64,000 nt of DNA from the NCBI RefSeq assembly GCF_009870125.1, contig NC_046681.1, positions 22,767,001 through 22,831,000 of the forward strand, given 5' to 3'. The translations under genes and the position numbers were made by a program. This document shows, piece after piece, positions 11,901 to 24,742 of the stretch. This stretch comes from Drosophila pseudoobscura (Eukaryota > Arthropoda > Insecta > Diptera > Drosophilidae). Each line of letters begins with the position of its first letter. Positions within the stretch are counted from its first letter, which is position 1. Below the pieces are notes generated by a model. The model worked only from the letters and a program-made list of their open reading frames with translations, had not been told where the DNA came from and searched no databases.

Positions 11901-14900
11901 CAGGGCCGAGGCGCAGGTGGAAAAGTTGCCATACAACTGGCGACAGTTCTTCTCAATACGATTTCCAATTAGGGTCAGTGTGGGGGTCACTTCACCCGCC
12001 GAGGCATAGCTAACAGCCCCCTTCATGGCACCCGAGATGTGTGTATCCGTGATGTTGTGCAGGGCATCGCGATCTGTAGCAAACCAAGGGTTAAAAGGGC
12101 CAATATATATGGGTATTCTAGAGCTTACTTTGTCCCAAAGTGGAGATGGGCACCGTGACCACTTCCGCTATAAAACCATGGGTTTCTGGGGCGCCACTCG
12201 CCACCAGCTGGAGACTCATCGTAGGTCCTTTGGTCTTGAAGAAGGATCGCTGGTTGCCCGTATCCGACTCGATCTTCCCCAGATACGTGGCCGTCACATT
12301 GTAGATATCGCCGTCGTACAACTTGATGAAGTCCGTCCTGCCGTAGAGCTTTGAGTGATTGAACAGATTGGACTGAAGCAGGCGGAATCCAATGGGTTTG
12401 GCGCGGAAGGCAGACGTGAAGATCTTCACACAGTTGACCGGATTATTGTCGTACTTGTAGTAGATGAGCATGCGTTCTTCGATGTCCAGCACCTTCTGGG
12501 GATCACAGATGTCCACCAACGAGAAGAGCTTGTAGGGAAGATCGAGATTTTTCAATGGCGAAAAGCTGGATTCATCGCTGTCCCGTCCCTCTCCAGTGAG
12601 CGAAACAATGCTGATGCCTGTTCCCAGGGTCTTGTTGATGTTCAGATGATTGAGATTGAGCTTGCCACTGGGCGCAATCAGATTGATGCCGTGATTGGCC
12701 GAGTTCTCGATGCTCACGGAACTTATGGTGGGATTCTTGTGGATGGCCTGTATGGCGGCTGCCTTGTGATTGTGCAGGATACCCGCCTGCTCGATCTTCA
12801 CGTACTCCAATTGACTTTCCCTCAAAGGAAGACGGGCATGGGAGCGAGTGTTGTGCAGACGATGCTCGTATTGGATCTCCTCGAACTTTGAGTTGGCGAA
12901 ACGTACCCCTCCCCAGTAGACCTCATCGTCGGCCACACTATTGCAGCTCACGAAGACATAGACATCGTCCCACTTGCACTCGTGACGGTGCCCGTAGAGC
13001 TGACCATTTAGCCGCTCTGCACAGTCCTCCATGCGCTCTTCATCGCCACGACACTCCAGGGGCTGCACCCAGGACCAAATGCGAGTCAGCGAGTTCGTGT
13101 GGAACTCAATGCGCCTGTCGTGGCCATAGTAGACATTCAGGGGATCGAAGCCCAGCTCCCGGCACACGACCTGGGCATTGCGTTCGGTGAAGCGACCATC
13201 GCATATGGGCACCCACTGCAGCGTCGTGTGATTAAAGTACTCCAGGAATCCCTCATTCAGGCCGAACAGTCCGTCCGCCTCCCCCGTGCAGTTGTTGGCA
13301 CTGGTGCACAATCGAATGGAATCGAAATCGGTGAGAGCCGCACTCATATCCTCCAGGGCACGCTTCCGGGGCTGTGCCTCCACCATGGACTCGCGGGTGG
13401 CGTTCCGGAAGGGACGCATCACAATCGGCGACTCCTTGTAGCCAATGGCCATTAGAGTTCCAAGAACGAGGATACCCACATTCGGCTCAAACTCCATGGT
13501 CACGCCGTGATTAATGGTCAGGGTTTTGCCAGGCATCACTGTGATATCCGACGATATGTAGTAGGGAGAGCTCTGCTTGAGCAGCGTCAGATCCTTGTAG
13601 ACCCTGCCGCCACGATACGTATAGAGATCGATCTCCTGGTCCTGATTGAAAGGCACCACCACGGAGACACTCGCGTCGTAGCTATCCTCGATCAAGAACG
13701 GCTGATATATCACATCCGCATGATCGTTCCAGTTGTCAAAGTCAAAGATCTTGGACTCTATATGGGCGGTGTCCCTGGTGCCCCACCAGTTCTCTCGGGC
13801 CTCAAAATAGTTGTTCAATCTGGCGGATCTGACACCCGCCACCAGGTTGTAGTCCATGTCGTTCTCTGCTATAAGATTTCGATAGAGTCTCACGTTCTGG
13901 ACACCGTCCAAACGGATCACTGCGGTGGGCAGACGATGCTGTTTTCGCAGCTTCCTGACGGCCTTCAAATAGTGATGTCTGTAGTCGGCAGTGAAGGTGA
14001 CAATCTTGTTGCCCTTGAAGCTGTTGTATTCTATGCTGGCGGGCACCTGTCCGATGATTTCGCTCAGCGAATCAGCCTTAAAGAGCAGCACAAACTTGGC
14101 ATTGTTCGATTCAAAACGATTATTGTCGAATTTCAGACGTTTCTCCATGCCATCGAGGGCTATCAGAGCATTCGGACAATTGTTCTCCCTGAAGACATTC
14201 GAGGTGATATTGAACACGGTATAGTGGCCATGAACGGATATGTGAAAGTCGCGATTCCGCTGCCAGGTGCTGTTCCCAAAGTAAATGGAGTGCGTGAAGT
14301 TCTCGTTGTACTGCCAGACGTACGGCAGAGCCACCTGGAAGCCCCCATGGGTGTTCTGCTCCACGGTGGTGTCCTGTATCACATAATGGAAGAGATTGTT
14401 GGAAGAGCGCAGATCCTTGGACATCTGACGGATGCCATGACCGTTCTGGGAGATCAAAGAACCGTTCACGTGGATGGTGACCTCTGAGAGATTGCTGGAT
14501 ATCACGTCCCAAAAGGGTGACCGAATGAGAATCGCCTCGTGATCGTTGTAGCTCAGCTCCGAGTTGATCAGACGTATGGATTCATTGGCCTTCCGCAGAT
14601 AGTTCTCTCCATTGTCCCCTATATAGCGGTTGTAGTAAATGCCCGTTATGCCCCTCAGATTCTTCTGGATCTTTGTGGATCGTATGAGGAGGGTGGGCAC
14701 TGGTCCGCTGACAATCCGGTTACGTATGTTTTGAACGGGTGCCGTGACTGTACTCAGCATAAGGACAGCTCCACCCAGGGCGTGTAGGCCACTCTCGTAG
14801 TAAATAATGATGCCGTAGCTGCTGCTTGTCACGGGGAAGACATTCAGGTCGCGCTTCACCTGCCACAGATCGCTCCTTATATTCTCCGTTCGTGCATTCA

Positions 14901-17900
14901 AGATGCTGATGCTCTCCGTCGACAGATTGTGTATGGGATTGAGGAGTTGTATGCCTATCACGTAGCCCGCAGGGCACTGGACCACAATCTTCCGACTGAT
15001 GGACTGTCCCAAGAGCTCCTCGGTGCGAATATACTTGTGCTCGAAGGTGCCCAGATCGATGTTGGCTATCTCATGGGGCAGCAAATAAGGATCGTAGTCT
15101 GTGTCGTAAGCGTTGAAGTCCGTGGCCATGCTGAACCATCCGCCGATCTCCTTCTGATCGAGTGCTGAGATCACCGCATCGTGGGTGATGCCACTGCCAC
15201 GATTCTCCTTGATGATGGACCCGGAGATGCGGAAATCCAACTGCTTGAAGCTGATGCCGCTACCCTGATTGCCAGAGAACTCCGAGTTCTTGATGTTGTT
15301 CACCGACTTGCCAGCATAAATGTCCGCATAGATGATGCCCAGACCATCCTGAAGATTGTTCACCACTCGCACGTTCTCCAGATTGTGACGGGCATGATCC
15401 ATTTGCACGGCCGGCCGGAAGGCATTCGTGGTGTAGTCGAAGAGTCCTGCTTTCTCGACGGTCACATACTGAAGGTCTGCTCTCTCCGCGAGCATGCTGA
15501 AGCGTACGCCCGCCCAGGCACCCTCGTAGCACCGCAAACCCACGTCGTTTTCATGGCTGCACGTGTTCTCGAACTCGTACTCCGCCCTGCACTTTGTGAC
15601 GTCTTTATCCTGAAGTGTGCACCGCACATTGGCCACCAGGATGTCCTCGGAGGTGCCTGCACTCGGCAGCTGTGAGCGAAGTAGTCGCCAATCCTGGGGA
15701 TTCAGGGAGTAACCCAATTGGTGGCACACCAAAGCAGCGTTCAGCACACTCCAGCCATAATCACAGACGGTGCCCCAGCGCCCCTTGATGTACATCTGTA
15801 GCCTTCCCTCATTGGCGCCCGCACCACCCACAAGACGCACCGGAATCCTGGGGACGCCATCGGAGGGAATGACCTCCGTTTCCATGTCAATGGCCTCCGT
15901 TTCGCTGTCCAAATCGACGGTCTCCGTATCGTTGTGCTCCCCAATGATGGTCTCCCTTTTGAGGGTGAAGAGTATGTCGTCGGGTCGGCGACCTCTTGCC
16001 TCCAGTTTGCCTGCCACCATCATGCCGACACTGGGCTCGAATCTCAGCGTAGTTCCTGGCTGGAGAATGAGCTTTCCTCCTGGCCGAATGTTGATGTCCT
16101 TGGTGACCGTGTAAGTGCCTGCCGGGACCATATCCTGGCCATCCACCTCGCCCCCGATGACATCGCTGCCTTCGTGAAAGAATCGCGGCACCACAGTCGA
16201 CACAGTGATCATGGCAGTGGATCCAGGATTAGAGCTGTGCAGCAGGTAGGGAATGTAGTTGATCTTTGCCAGATTATAGCGATCATTGCGATGGAAGAGT
16301 CTCGCATAGATGCGGTTCTCGTCGGTGTGTCCGAGCCAGTTGCAGGTGGCATTAATGATCTTGCTCTGGTCCGTCAGCTGTGAGCCAATCTCGTACATGG
16401 AGTCTAGATTGTGGAGGATATTCCGGAAGATGTCCACATTGCTGGAGCCCACAACCACAGGAGCTGCCACCCGGGATCTGGGATTGAGTCTGCCCGCACC
16501 GTCAGAACCCTCACTGCCAGCAATCAGCGGTCCAAAGGCCTCCGTAATGTTGTTGCTCCGCACGAAGTTCCGCGTGAAGAGAATGTACTGCACCTCTGCT
16601 CGGCTGTAGGGCGACAGACCCAAGGACACCACGTGGACACCACTGTTCCGCATGAAGTAATTGCTTTGAATGATTAGCTTTACGGGGAAATAGTTGAACT
16701 CCGGATAAATGTAATCGTTGTTCACATAGAGACATCCGTAGGAGCCAAAGCGGAACACGTTGAACTCGATCCGTCCCTGGAGATTCAGGGCGGGACTTAG
16801 GTTTATGGAGTTTGCTTGCGAGTACTTGAACTGATTGTGTCCCAGCTGGAGCTGCATGTTCGGCAGACCATTGGCCGTGGCCTGGTAGCAGGACTCGATG
16901 AAGACATCGTTCTGCTGGCTCCCGTTGAAGCTGTTGCCGGTGATGTTCACCCAAATGGGGCGGCAAAAGTTGCCATGGAATACACCCGTCTCCAGGTTCC
17001 CTCCTATCTGGGAGTACTCCACCACGCTGGTCTGATTGAAGGGTATGTACTCCACTCGATCGATTTCCGTGGTGTGATTCAGCCATGTGGCCACTCCATA
17101 GCCCTTGTTCGCCGTCAGCGCTGACCGCGAGATGTTCCTGTTTCCTCCATAATACGTGATGTTCACACCGGCTCCATTGTTGAAGCTGATGTTGGAGCTG
17201 GTGATGTTCACATCTCCGGCACCGCTGGTCACATGCACACCCGCCACATGGCCATTGCCGGAGACGGAGCTGCTGTGGACGTGTATCTTCGAGCGGATGT
17301 TGTCGATGGCCACGCCACGGCCGCCATTATCCTCCACGGTGGATTGGGAAACCTTCAGATCGTAGGCCACTGAGTCGCCGGAGGTGATCCGGAAGTAGCC
17401 ATTCATCTCCTGCCTGGCATCGGCACGTATCCGGACAAACATCTTCTCCCTGGTGGTGGTCACACTCTGTGGCCGCGTGGAGTTTCTCGCCTGCCACTGG
17501 AACAGCAGTCGATCGTTGGTGGAGGCTCCGTCGTAGATCTCCACGGTGGCCGTCTCGTTTTGCATCAGGACAAAGTGCTCGAAGTGTAGGGTCAACAGGT
17601 AACCGGGACGCGTGAAGAAGTACTTGCCGCACTCCTTGGCCGAGCCGGCATAGTATTTCTGGGTGAAGGACAGCGAAATGGGGTACGTTTGCCCCGAGGT
17701 CGTGGGCAGCGTGCAAAAGTCATAGATGCTCGCCCGGTCCTTCCGCTCTGTGCCGCGCAGATCGTGGCCCACATATTTGACACCGTCTGCCGCATTGTCC
17801 ACAATCGAACAGCCATCGAGCTGCACCAATCCCTGGCTGGAATTGACAAACACTCCGATGCCGTTGCTCTTTCGGACGGTGACATTCTGCAGGTGGAATC

Positions 17901-20900
17901 CTGCCCACGGAAGGGTGCTGTTGAATCCCGTGTAGGCCGAGTGACTGATCACCACATGCTCCATTTGCGGGGGCAAACCCTGGACCTCTACAGCGGATTT
18001 CGCACTGAAACCCTCGCCGTTTCCTGCTCGTATTATGTCCACATACTTCAGACGTGATTCCGAACGGGCAGCGTACACGGTGTTGTCCCTTCCCAGGGCC
18101 TTTGTGGATGGTGCATTATCGAAGTAGATGCCACGCCAATGTCCCAGGGGCTCGGCATGAACCGGCTGGCACTGGATACCCAAGTCGTTGTGGTAATCGC
18201 AGGCTCCGGCTCCCATCTGCCGGGTGCTCCAGGCACAGTCCACCAGCTGGTTCTCTCCTCCCCGACACTTGGGCTGCTCGTAAAGCAGTCGCGGATAGTA
18301 TCCTGGCGTCCTTTCCACCCAGTTCCAGAAGCGACCGCCTCTATAGCCCAACTGCTTGCAGGCCACACCATAATCGGCCAGGGTCCAACTGGAAATGGAA
18401 TGTATTTATTACTATGATATTTGGGGACTTTTATTAGCCTGTTTTGGCCTACTTTCTAGAGTTGGAGCACACTGATCGCCAGGCACCTTTGTGGTACAGC
18501 TGCAGTCTTCCCTCGACGGGAGTGGGTCCATCTACCAGACGTATGCCCTTCTCCTGGTCATCGGGCAGCTCCATTTTATAGTTTGCTGTATTGCTCTGGG
18601 ACTTCAGCACAATTCTTTCTGTTGGGGTGCCCTGGAAAGGAAAGTAACAATTAATAACAATTCGGAAGCTGTGAAGAATCAAAGTTTTGGGCGTGGAAAA
18701 AAGTCTACAATTAGTACAAATATATCCTTTAATTCTGAAAACTATGGAGTACACAGATTCAAAGGAAACTCAAGCTATTATCCAGTTATATGGATAAATA
18801 TATATAATATTTAAGGAAATTACAGAATTTATTGCGTTACAAGTTAAAGACCACTTTTCGGGCTTAAAAAAATTAGGTAATCTATAGAAAACTGATTAAT
18901 TTATTAAAAAATTTTTATTATTTTTTTTTAACGTTTGTGGAAAATCTTTTAAAAACCAGGAGACTGGAGACACCCCAACTCTTTAGCCCTCTATATGTAA
19001 GAGATAGAAATTCAATCCAACATATAAAATACTCAATAGATATTGAAACCAAATCAATTCTGAAATTATTCCAATTAAACCCATTTCTTTCTAGGGTAAA
19101 ATGCTCATCGGACATGGAATATTTAAGACTTATCTCGCAATCTTATGGTAAGATTTTATTTTTACTACCTTTAATTACCTTCCCAAATATTTGTGTTTCT
19201 TCCCACCAAAAAAAAAAGCTTTAAAAACGAGTAATTTGCTTAGAAAAAAACTCATAAAATTATGAAAACGTGCGACCTCTGGAAACTGTATCTGTATCTC
19301 TGTTATTAACTCTCTTCTTTGACGCTTTTGTGTGGTTTCATTCCCAGTTGGCGCACACATTTTCACTTTTGACTTTTCTGCTCTCACGAGACTTGCAATT
19401 ATTTTCATTTTCAATTATGATATCTTCTCGCCATTTGGCCTTCGTTTGCCAATGAAAATCATTTGGAAAAATACGTAGTATACATCATCATCATCAATTA
19501 ACACCTATGCAGTGTCTATCAAGAAGATCTTCAATATATGGAGAGATATCTCTTTTGAGACAGACAGTCGCCCACCCCAAGAAAAGTTAATTTTCTTTAA
19601 TTAAAGACAAACACCATTGAACTCTTAACCCACAAAAGAACACATGACTCACGGCTGTTTTGCATATCCCCAAAAAAAAAATAAATAAATAAAAGTGTGA
19701 AAAAGTAGTTCAATATTTTTGGAAGATCATCTCAAGAATGGGAGGAGCTCAGAGCTAGAGAGCGAGAGCTAATTTAATCATTTCCCTTTGGGTCTATGGT
19801 TTATGAATTTGTCAATTATGCGACTCCGACATTCACTTAAATCTAATTAACCCCTAATGACCCCCTGACCGCTGATTAAGCGGCTCTCAAAGAACGGAAC
19901 AACATGCAAAGTGAATGCAACCATGGCTCTTTGATATGAGAACGGTAATTGGAAGGAAGTCGTTTGTCGCCTGAACTTGGTGACCCACTTGCCACATGCC
20001 ACAGCCACAGTCACAGCCCCGGCCATTGCGCATGCCCTGACGCCCTAACCTACCACTACTTGCGGCCCGTGCTCTCGCTCCATATGGAATTTGGATCTCC
20101 CCCTCTCGAACAATGTGTAAATCAGACAATCGCAATCTTATCGCCCCTCCGATAGAGTCAACATTGAGAGAACTCCGCTACGACAGTGGTGTGTGGGGCT
20201 TATCTATCATTTGGGTTACTCATTCGACGGGCAGGTTCCTCTGATAGCAACAGGTGCCCCTCGCTTAATCATTCGCAAAACGGTGCCTACAGGTGCCTAC
20301 GGGAATGATAGCAAAGCTGATTCGAGGAGTACCCTGCAGTTGGGAAATAGACTAAACTAAAGAAATCTAAACATATTTATGGATCGTAGAAGCAAGAAGA
20401 TCTTAGTTTCCATTTAGACTTGCAAAAGAACCTTAAATAATTTGAATATAATACAACTTCTTTGGATTTCTATCATATTATTTTTGAATTCTATTATATT
20501 TTAAAGATATTAAAAATACTCAATATTAAAAGAAAAGACTTCAATAAGATATTTCTTTCCTTAAATCAAAGAAACTAAACAAGAAAAGAAAAATAAAGAA
20601 ACAAATTTTCCACTCAATCAAAAATATTTGAATTAAACCAAGAAAATCTACCTAATCTCCAACCATTCCTCCCACTATCCCATCAAAACCCAATATCTAA
20701 ACGGAAAGGGTATAAATAAATAAAGACCTCAATTTCAAAGGCTCATTGGTATATTCCTTATATTCCATTCAAAACTTACCACTGCCTGGAGAACTCCCTT
20801 TATTTTGAGGCCCTTGGTGGGGGCAAACTCAATGGTGACCCCCGGCTCGATGGTCAGGCGTGCTCCGCGCATCACTTCGAGGTCGTCGCGCGCCAGGTAC

Positions 20901-21307
20901 GGGCTCTCGCTGCGCCGGAGAGTGCGCTCGCTGAGGATTTCGCCACCCTGCAGCTCCGTGTACGATGATGTCAGCGGGACTGGCGTCGACAGAGGCGGCG
21001 GCGGCGGCGGCGTCATGGTGGCGTCTCCCGAATGTGCCCTTGTGGCGGGTAGAAGTTGTGTGGCGCCATCGAGACTGGCGAACTCGATATCATTCTCCTG
21101 CAGCAGCTCCACCTCCGTGTCTGCTGGGGGCAGCCCCTGTTGGGGCTGTTGGGCGCGACCCAGTTGGCACGAGGACAACAGCAGCAGGGCCCCCAGCAGC
21201 AGGAGCCATATGTTGTTGCTGCCCCATTGTGGGGCAGTGGGCGGCAGGCAGTGTTTTTGTTGACTTTGTGATTTGTGACAGTTCGTTTTATGTCGTTGCA
21301 GCTTCAT
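8978..21307 (-). CDS. bark: Bark beetle / Anakonda, tricellular junction transmembrane protein
   Basis: Eleven coding exons join in frame: 20780-21307, 18453-18631, 12129-18388, 11862-12073, 11441-11796, 11252-11377, 11021-11044, 10861-10958, 10427-10797, 10143-10367 and 8978-10039. They give 9441 nt, about 3146 residues, close to the roughly 3120 I recall for the D. melanogaster protein. Seen in order: hydrophobic signal segment (residues about 32-53, then GRA/QQ), first SRCR (about 205-312, split by an intron), CUB-like (about 450-575), second SRCR (about 1083-1195), third SRCR (about 1924-2050), long Asn-rich parallel beta-helix repeats between them, C-type-lectin-like domain (about 2617-2717, starting CPPGWGLVHDTCF), one membrane helix (about 2730-2754) and a Ser/Pro/Gln-rich cytoplasmic tail of about 390 residues. 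The family marks epithelial tricellular junctions and is needed to recruit Gliotactin and mature septate junctions. The 24-nt exon at 11021-11044 is a multiple of three and could be skipped. The 5' UTR exon was not located. Confidence 0.93.
18790..20734. other. Intron of bark, no gene seen
   Basis: Part of the 2.1-kb intron between coding exons 1 and 2 (18632-20779). It is AT-rich, with short open frames that lack conserved features. The minus-strand polypyrimidine tract TTTCCTTTCCAG at its end supports the exon 2 acceptor. No nested gene is evident. Confidence 0.6.
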
Positions 21308-22657
21308 TTGTGCATTGTTTTTATATCACTTTTCCTTATCGTTGAATATCGTTTAATTTCGCGTTAAATTATTTATTGCACTAAACTATTTTTTTTACAT
21401 ATTTTCCATGGCAGTTGGATTGTTGTTTAAAAAGCTGGATGGAGTAAAGGGAATAAAATATTTAATATTTTTTTTTATAATTTTTGGTTACATTTAACTG
21501 AAATATTTTTTATTTTTCATACACTTTCATATAATTAGCATACATATTTTGTTGGGTATTATTTTTGTTCATATTTTTATGGTTTCGTAAACTTATTTGA
21601 ACTTAATTTGTAGCTTTAATTGTTTTATTTGAAAATTTGAACACTTTTTAAACTTTTAAATGTCGTTTAAACGTGTATTTTGTGACTTCTCAATTGCATT
21701 CGATTTTTTTCTTATTTTCTTTATAATTTATTTTCCATCGAAAATTTATTGTTTAGTTTCAAAATAATTTTAAAATTTATTTAGTCACACTTTCTGTTAA
21801 TTCTCATATTAATTTGTAAAAAATGTTCCTTTTTTATAAAGGAAAATCACATAAATAACTTTATACGTTCAATTTTTTCGGCTTTTTTCACCGAATTTTC
21901 TCTCAAAGTTCCCAGTTTTCTTTTTTTTCCTAACAATTTTCCCACTTTTTATATTAATTTATATTTCCATGCATTCTTCCATCAGTTAACACCTCACAAC
22001 ATTCTCTGCTGGGGAGCTCTATGTTTTTCCTCTCGAAGATTTCCCAACCGAAACCTGAGAATTTTGTGGCAAGAGGCCGTCGTCGTCTCTTGCATTGTTA
22101 ACAACTCTGATAAGCCGCAACGGAAAACAGGGCCCGAAAATATTACCAATCCCACAGAACAACAAACACACACAAAAAGCCACAACACACAAATACCAAT
22201 GCACTCCCCAACCCCCTTCCGCTCCCCCCGCTAACCCACTCACGCAGCTTTTGTTTGTATCGTGCCTTAACAAAAAAAAAAACACGTCTATACGCAAAGA
22301 ACCGTTAGCAGCGACTGTGACGACTGAGCTCCAAGAGGGTTTCCATATATTATATTACGTGCATTGCAGAAAGAGAGACAGAGAGAGAGCGAGCGACTGA
22401 GTGGGGGCACAACAAGGCAGAGAGACAGAGAAAGAGATAGAGGGGGAGAGAGAGCGAAAGAGCGGAGTGGACGCCAAGCAACCGAACAAAACAACAACAT
22501 GTTAAATATTGTAGACCCCCACCCCCCTCTCGCTCACCAACGCTTTTATAAAATAACTGTAAATGTGTAGGCATTTCATTCATGCCAGAAAGAGAGCCAC
22601 CGAATAAAGAGAGTAGCCAGAGCGAGAGCGACGCACGCACTGCAAGTATTTTTTTTT

Positions 22658-22684
22658 GGTATACCCTACCCGAAAGGGTATTAC
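22658..22684. repeat. ATACCC/GGGTAT hairpin, possible dispersed-element remnant
   Basis: The sequence TATACCCTACCCGAAAGGGT forms a short imperfect inverted repeat. Similar modules recur at 24.66 kb, 24.72 kb and 42.57-42.60 kb. In Drosophila such ends often belong to DINE-1-like or other dispersed repeats, but the bodies here are too decayed to classify. Confidence 0.4.
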
Positions 22685-24659
22685 TGTTTTCCGAAGAGTT
22701 TTGTAAGGGAGAGAAGAAAACGGTTTAGCGAAGAAGTACGACTTTTAGGGCACACAAAATTAGACTAAAACTTGGAATAGGTTTTTTTTTTATACAGGAA
22801 GTGTGCTTCAAGTAAAGTCCTTTGAAATTAGATCACAAATTAATGTATGCTTCACAGAAATCGATCGAATATGATGGATCGAATGGGAAATACGATCGTC
22901 GATAGTAAAATATATGTGAGAAATTCCAACATCCTTAACTTCATAGCTAATAATCTCAAAATCATGTCATAGGTCCCTAGAAGATATCCGTCTTATAGCA
23001 AGTATTTGTATACCTTAAATATAGTTTTTGCTAAAGATTAATCCAAATAAACTCCAATACTTATAGTTTAGGGATTATTTTCATAGCTATAAAAGTTTGA
23101 TCAATATTCTAGGGGAGTTTCCCCTTCCCAAATCATATAAAAGATCAATCTGCAAGGGTATCCGAGAGCTTTGTTCCTCGAGATCTGACGCTTCTCTGTT
23201 GTTTCTGTCTGTTTTCTTGTTTCTACTGCATCTTCTCCTTCGTCTTCTTTGTGGCGTTACGTGTGCGTAAGAAAGAAGAAAGCATTTCCACCTCTGACAA
23301 CTCCCCCAACTCCATCTGCACACCCCCCTACCCCCTACTCCTAGGTATCTTTTGGGGCAACCAGCATTTTACATTTATCGAATATGCAAAGTGGCTTGGA
23401 GGCAAGCGATGCGTGTGTGGATTGTATCTTTTCTTGGATGTGACTCAACTGCAAGCGATGCAAGTCGTTGACGTTGAACGTTGACGTTGAACGTTGTTAC
23501 TGCCGTTGCCGTTGCTGTTGCAGTGACTGCGTTTTGAAGTGCATTCAAAAGTTTATTGTCTGCCTTTTTATGGGTTTATTAACTTTAGTTTGGTTTGGCA
23601 TTTTGCGCTCAACACAAAAGCCAAGTGAACGTTAAGAGGGGATCCGGGAGTGGGACTAGGCCTGCTCTTACTCCTGACTAGTATTTTATGGCATGGATAT
23701 GCATTTCTTTTTTACCAGAGTGACCATTAATTTTGGAACAATCTGTAAAAAGTTTTTAACAATCTATTAAGTGCTTTAATGGGACTTTTTGATTGGTATT
23801 AGGTGCTAAAAGCAATTCACTTTCTGATGAAATTAGTGAAATGACACAAAGGATATATTGATTGAACTTTTTACTTGAATCTTTGGGGTATTAATGAGGT
23901 AAATTCCATACATCTCTGTAAAGAGATCAGAAATCTGTTCCAAAGAAATTCAAGAAAAATATCCAAATACTTTAATAATTTTGAAAAAATATCTGTAGTT
24001 CTTCAAAACACGAAAGTTCTTCAAAGCCTCCAAGAAAACTTTATTACCATAATCCTACAGATAAAATTATCTTTTATCACAACTAATTTTGTACCCTAAT
24101 AACACCGTTGCAGCCTTGGTTCTATTTATTATTCAAATACTATCATATTTCGACTCTTGTAAAACCTCAAAATTCCCGTAGTTATCTTCTATTCCGTGTC
24201 TTTCTAGTTCGAGCTTTCACTCAGTGGGTTGGCCATTCGAAAGGGTTTTCCTGCTGTGCGGCTGTTTTTGACCAATTTTACAGCAATTTAATTTAGTTTC
24301 CGTTCTTTCAGAGGTTCAACAACCCGTTGGACCACATTTGTGGCCACCATTCAATTACCTAAACAATTTTATGGTAGCTTGAGGCTCGTTCCCCGCCTCA
24401 TCATTGTTCAATTTGCTTTCGCTTTGTTTCTATTTTGCTTTAAACTCGAATTTGCATCTAGTATTTGTTAGTCATTAGCCGGCATCAATGAGATGAGCGC
24501 CGCATGACTAATACAACCCACAATAAGTCACCTAATGCTATCTCTATCTTTATCGGTATGTAGTAGTATGTGCTCTCTCTCTCTCTCTCTCACTCTTTCA
24601 TTCAGCCATTGATGATGTGACTTGATGCTTAAAATGGTGATAAGATTGACCAGCAAGCT

Positions 24660-24742
24660 TTTGATACCCTGCCGGAGGGCAAGGGTATATTGTGGGGGGA
24701 TTTTCTGTTTGACAAGGAAACCCTCTTCAAGAGGGTATCTTT
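24660..24742. repeat. Paired ATACCC/GGGTAT modules
   Basis: The modules GATACCCTGCC..GGGTATA and ACCCTCTTCAAGAGGGTATC sit within 80 bp of each other. Each can form a hairpin. They are probable remnants of a dispersed repeat. Confidence 0.4.

Noticed and set aside
13507..14487. 326-codon plus-strand open frame
   Set aside because: Antisense to the large third exon of bark; no independent support.
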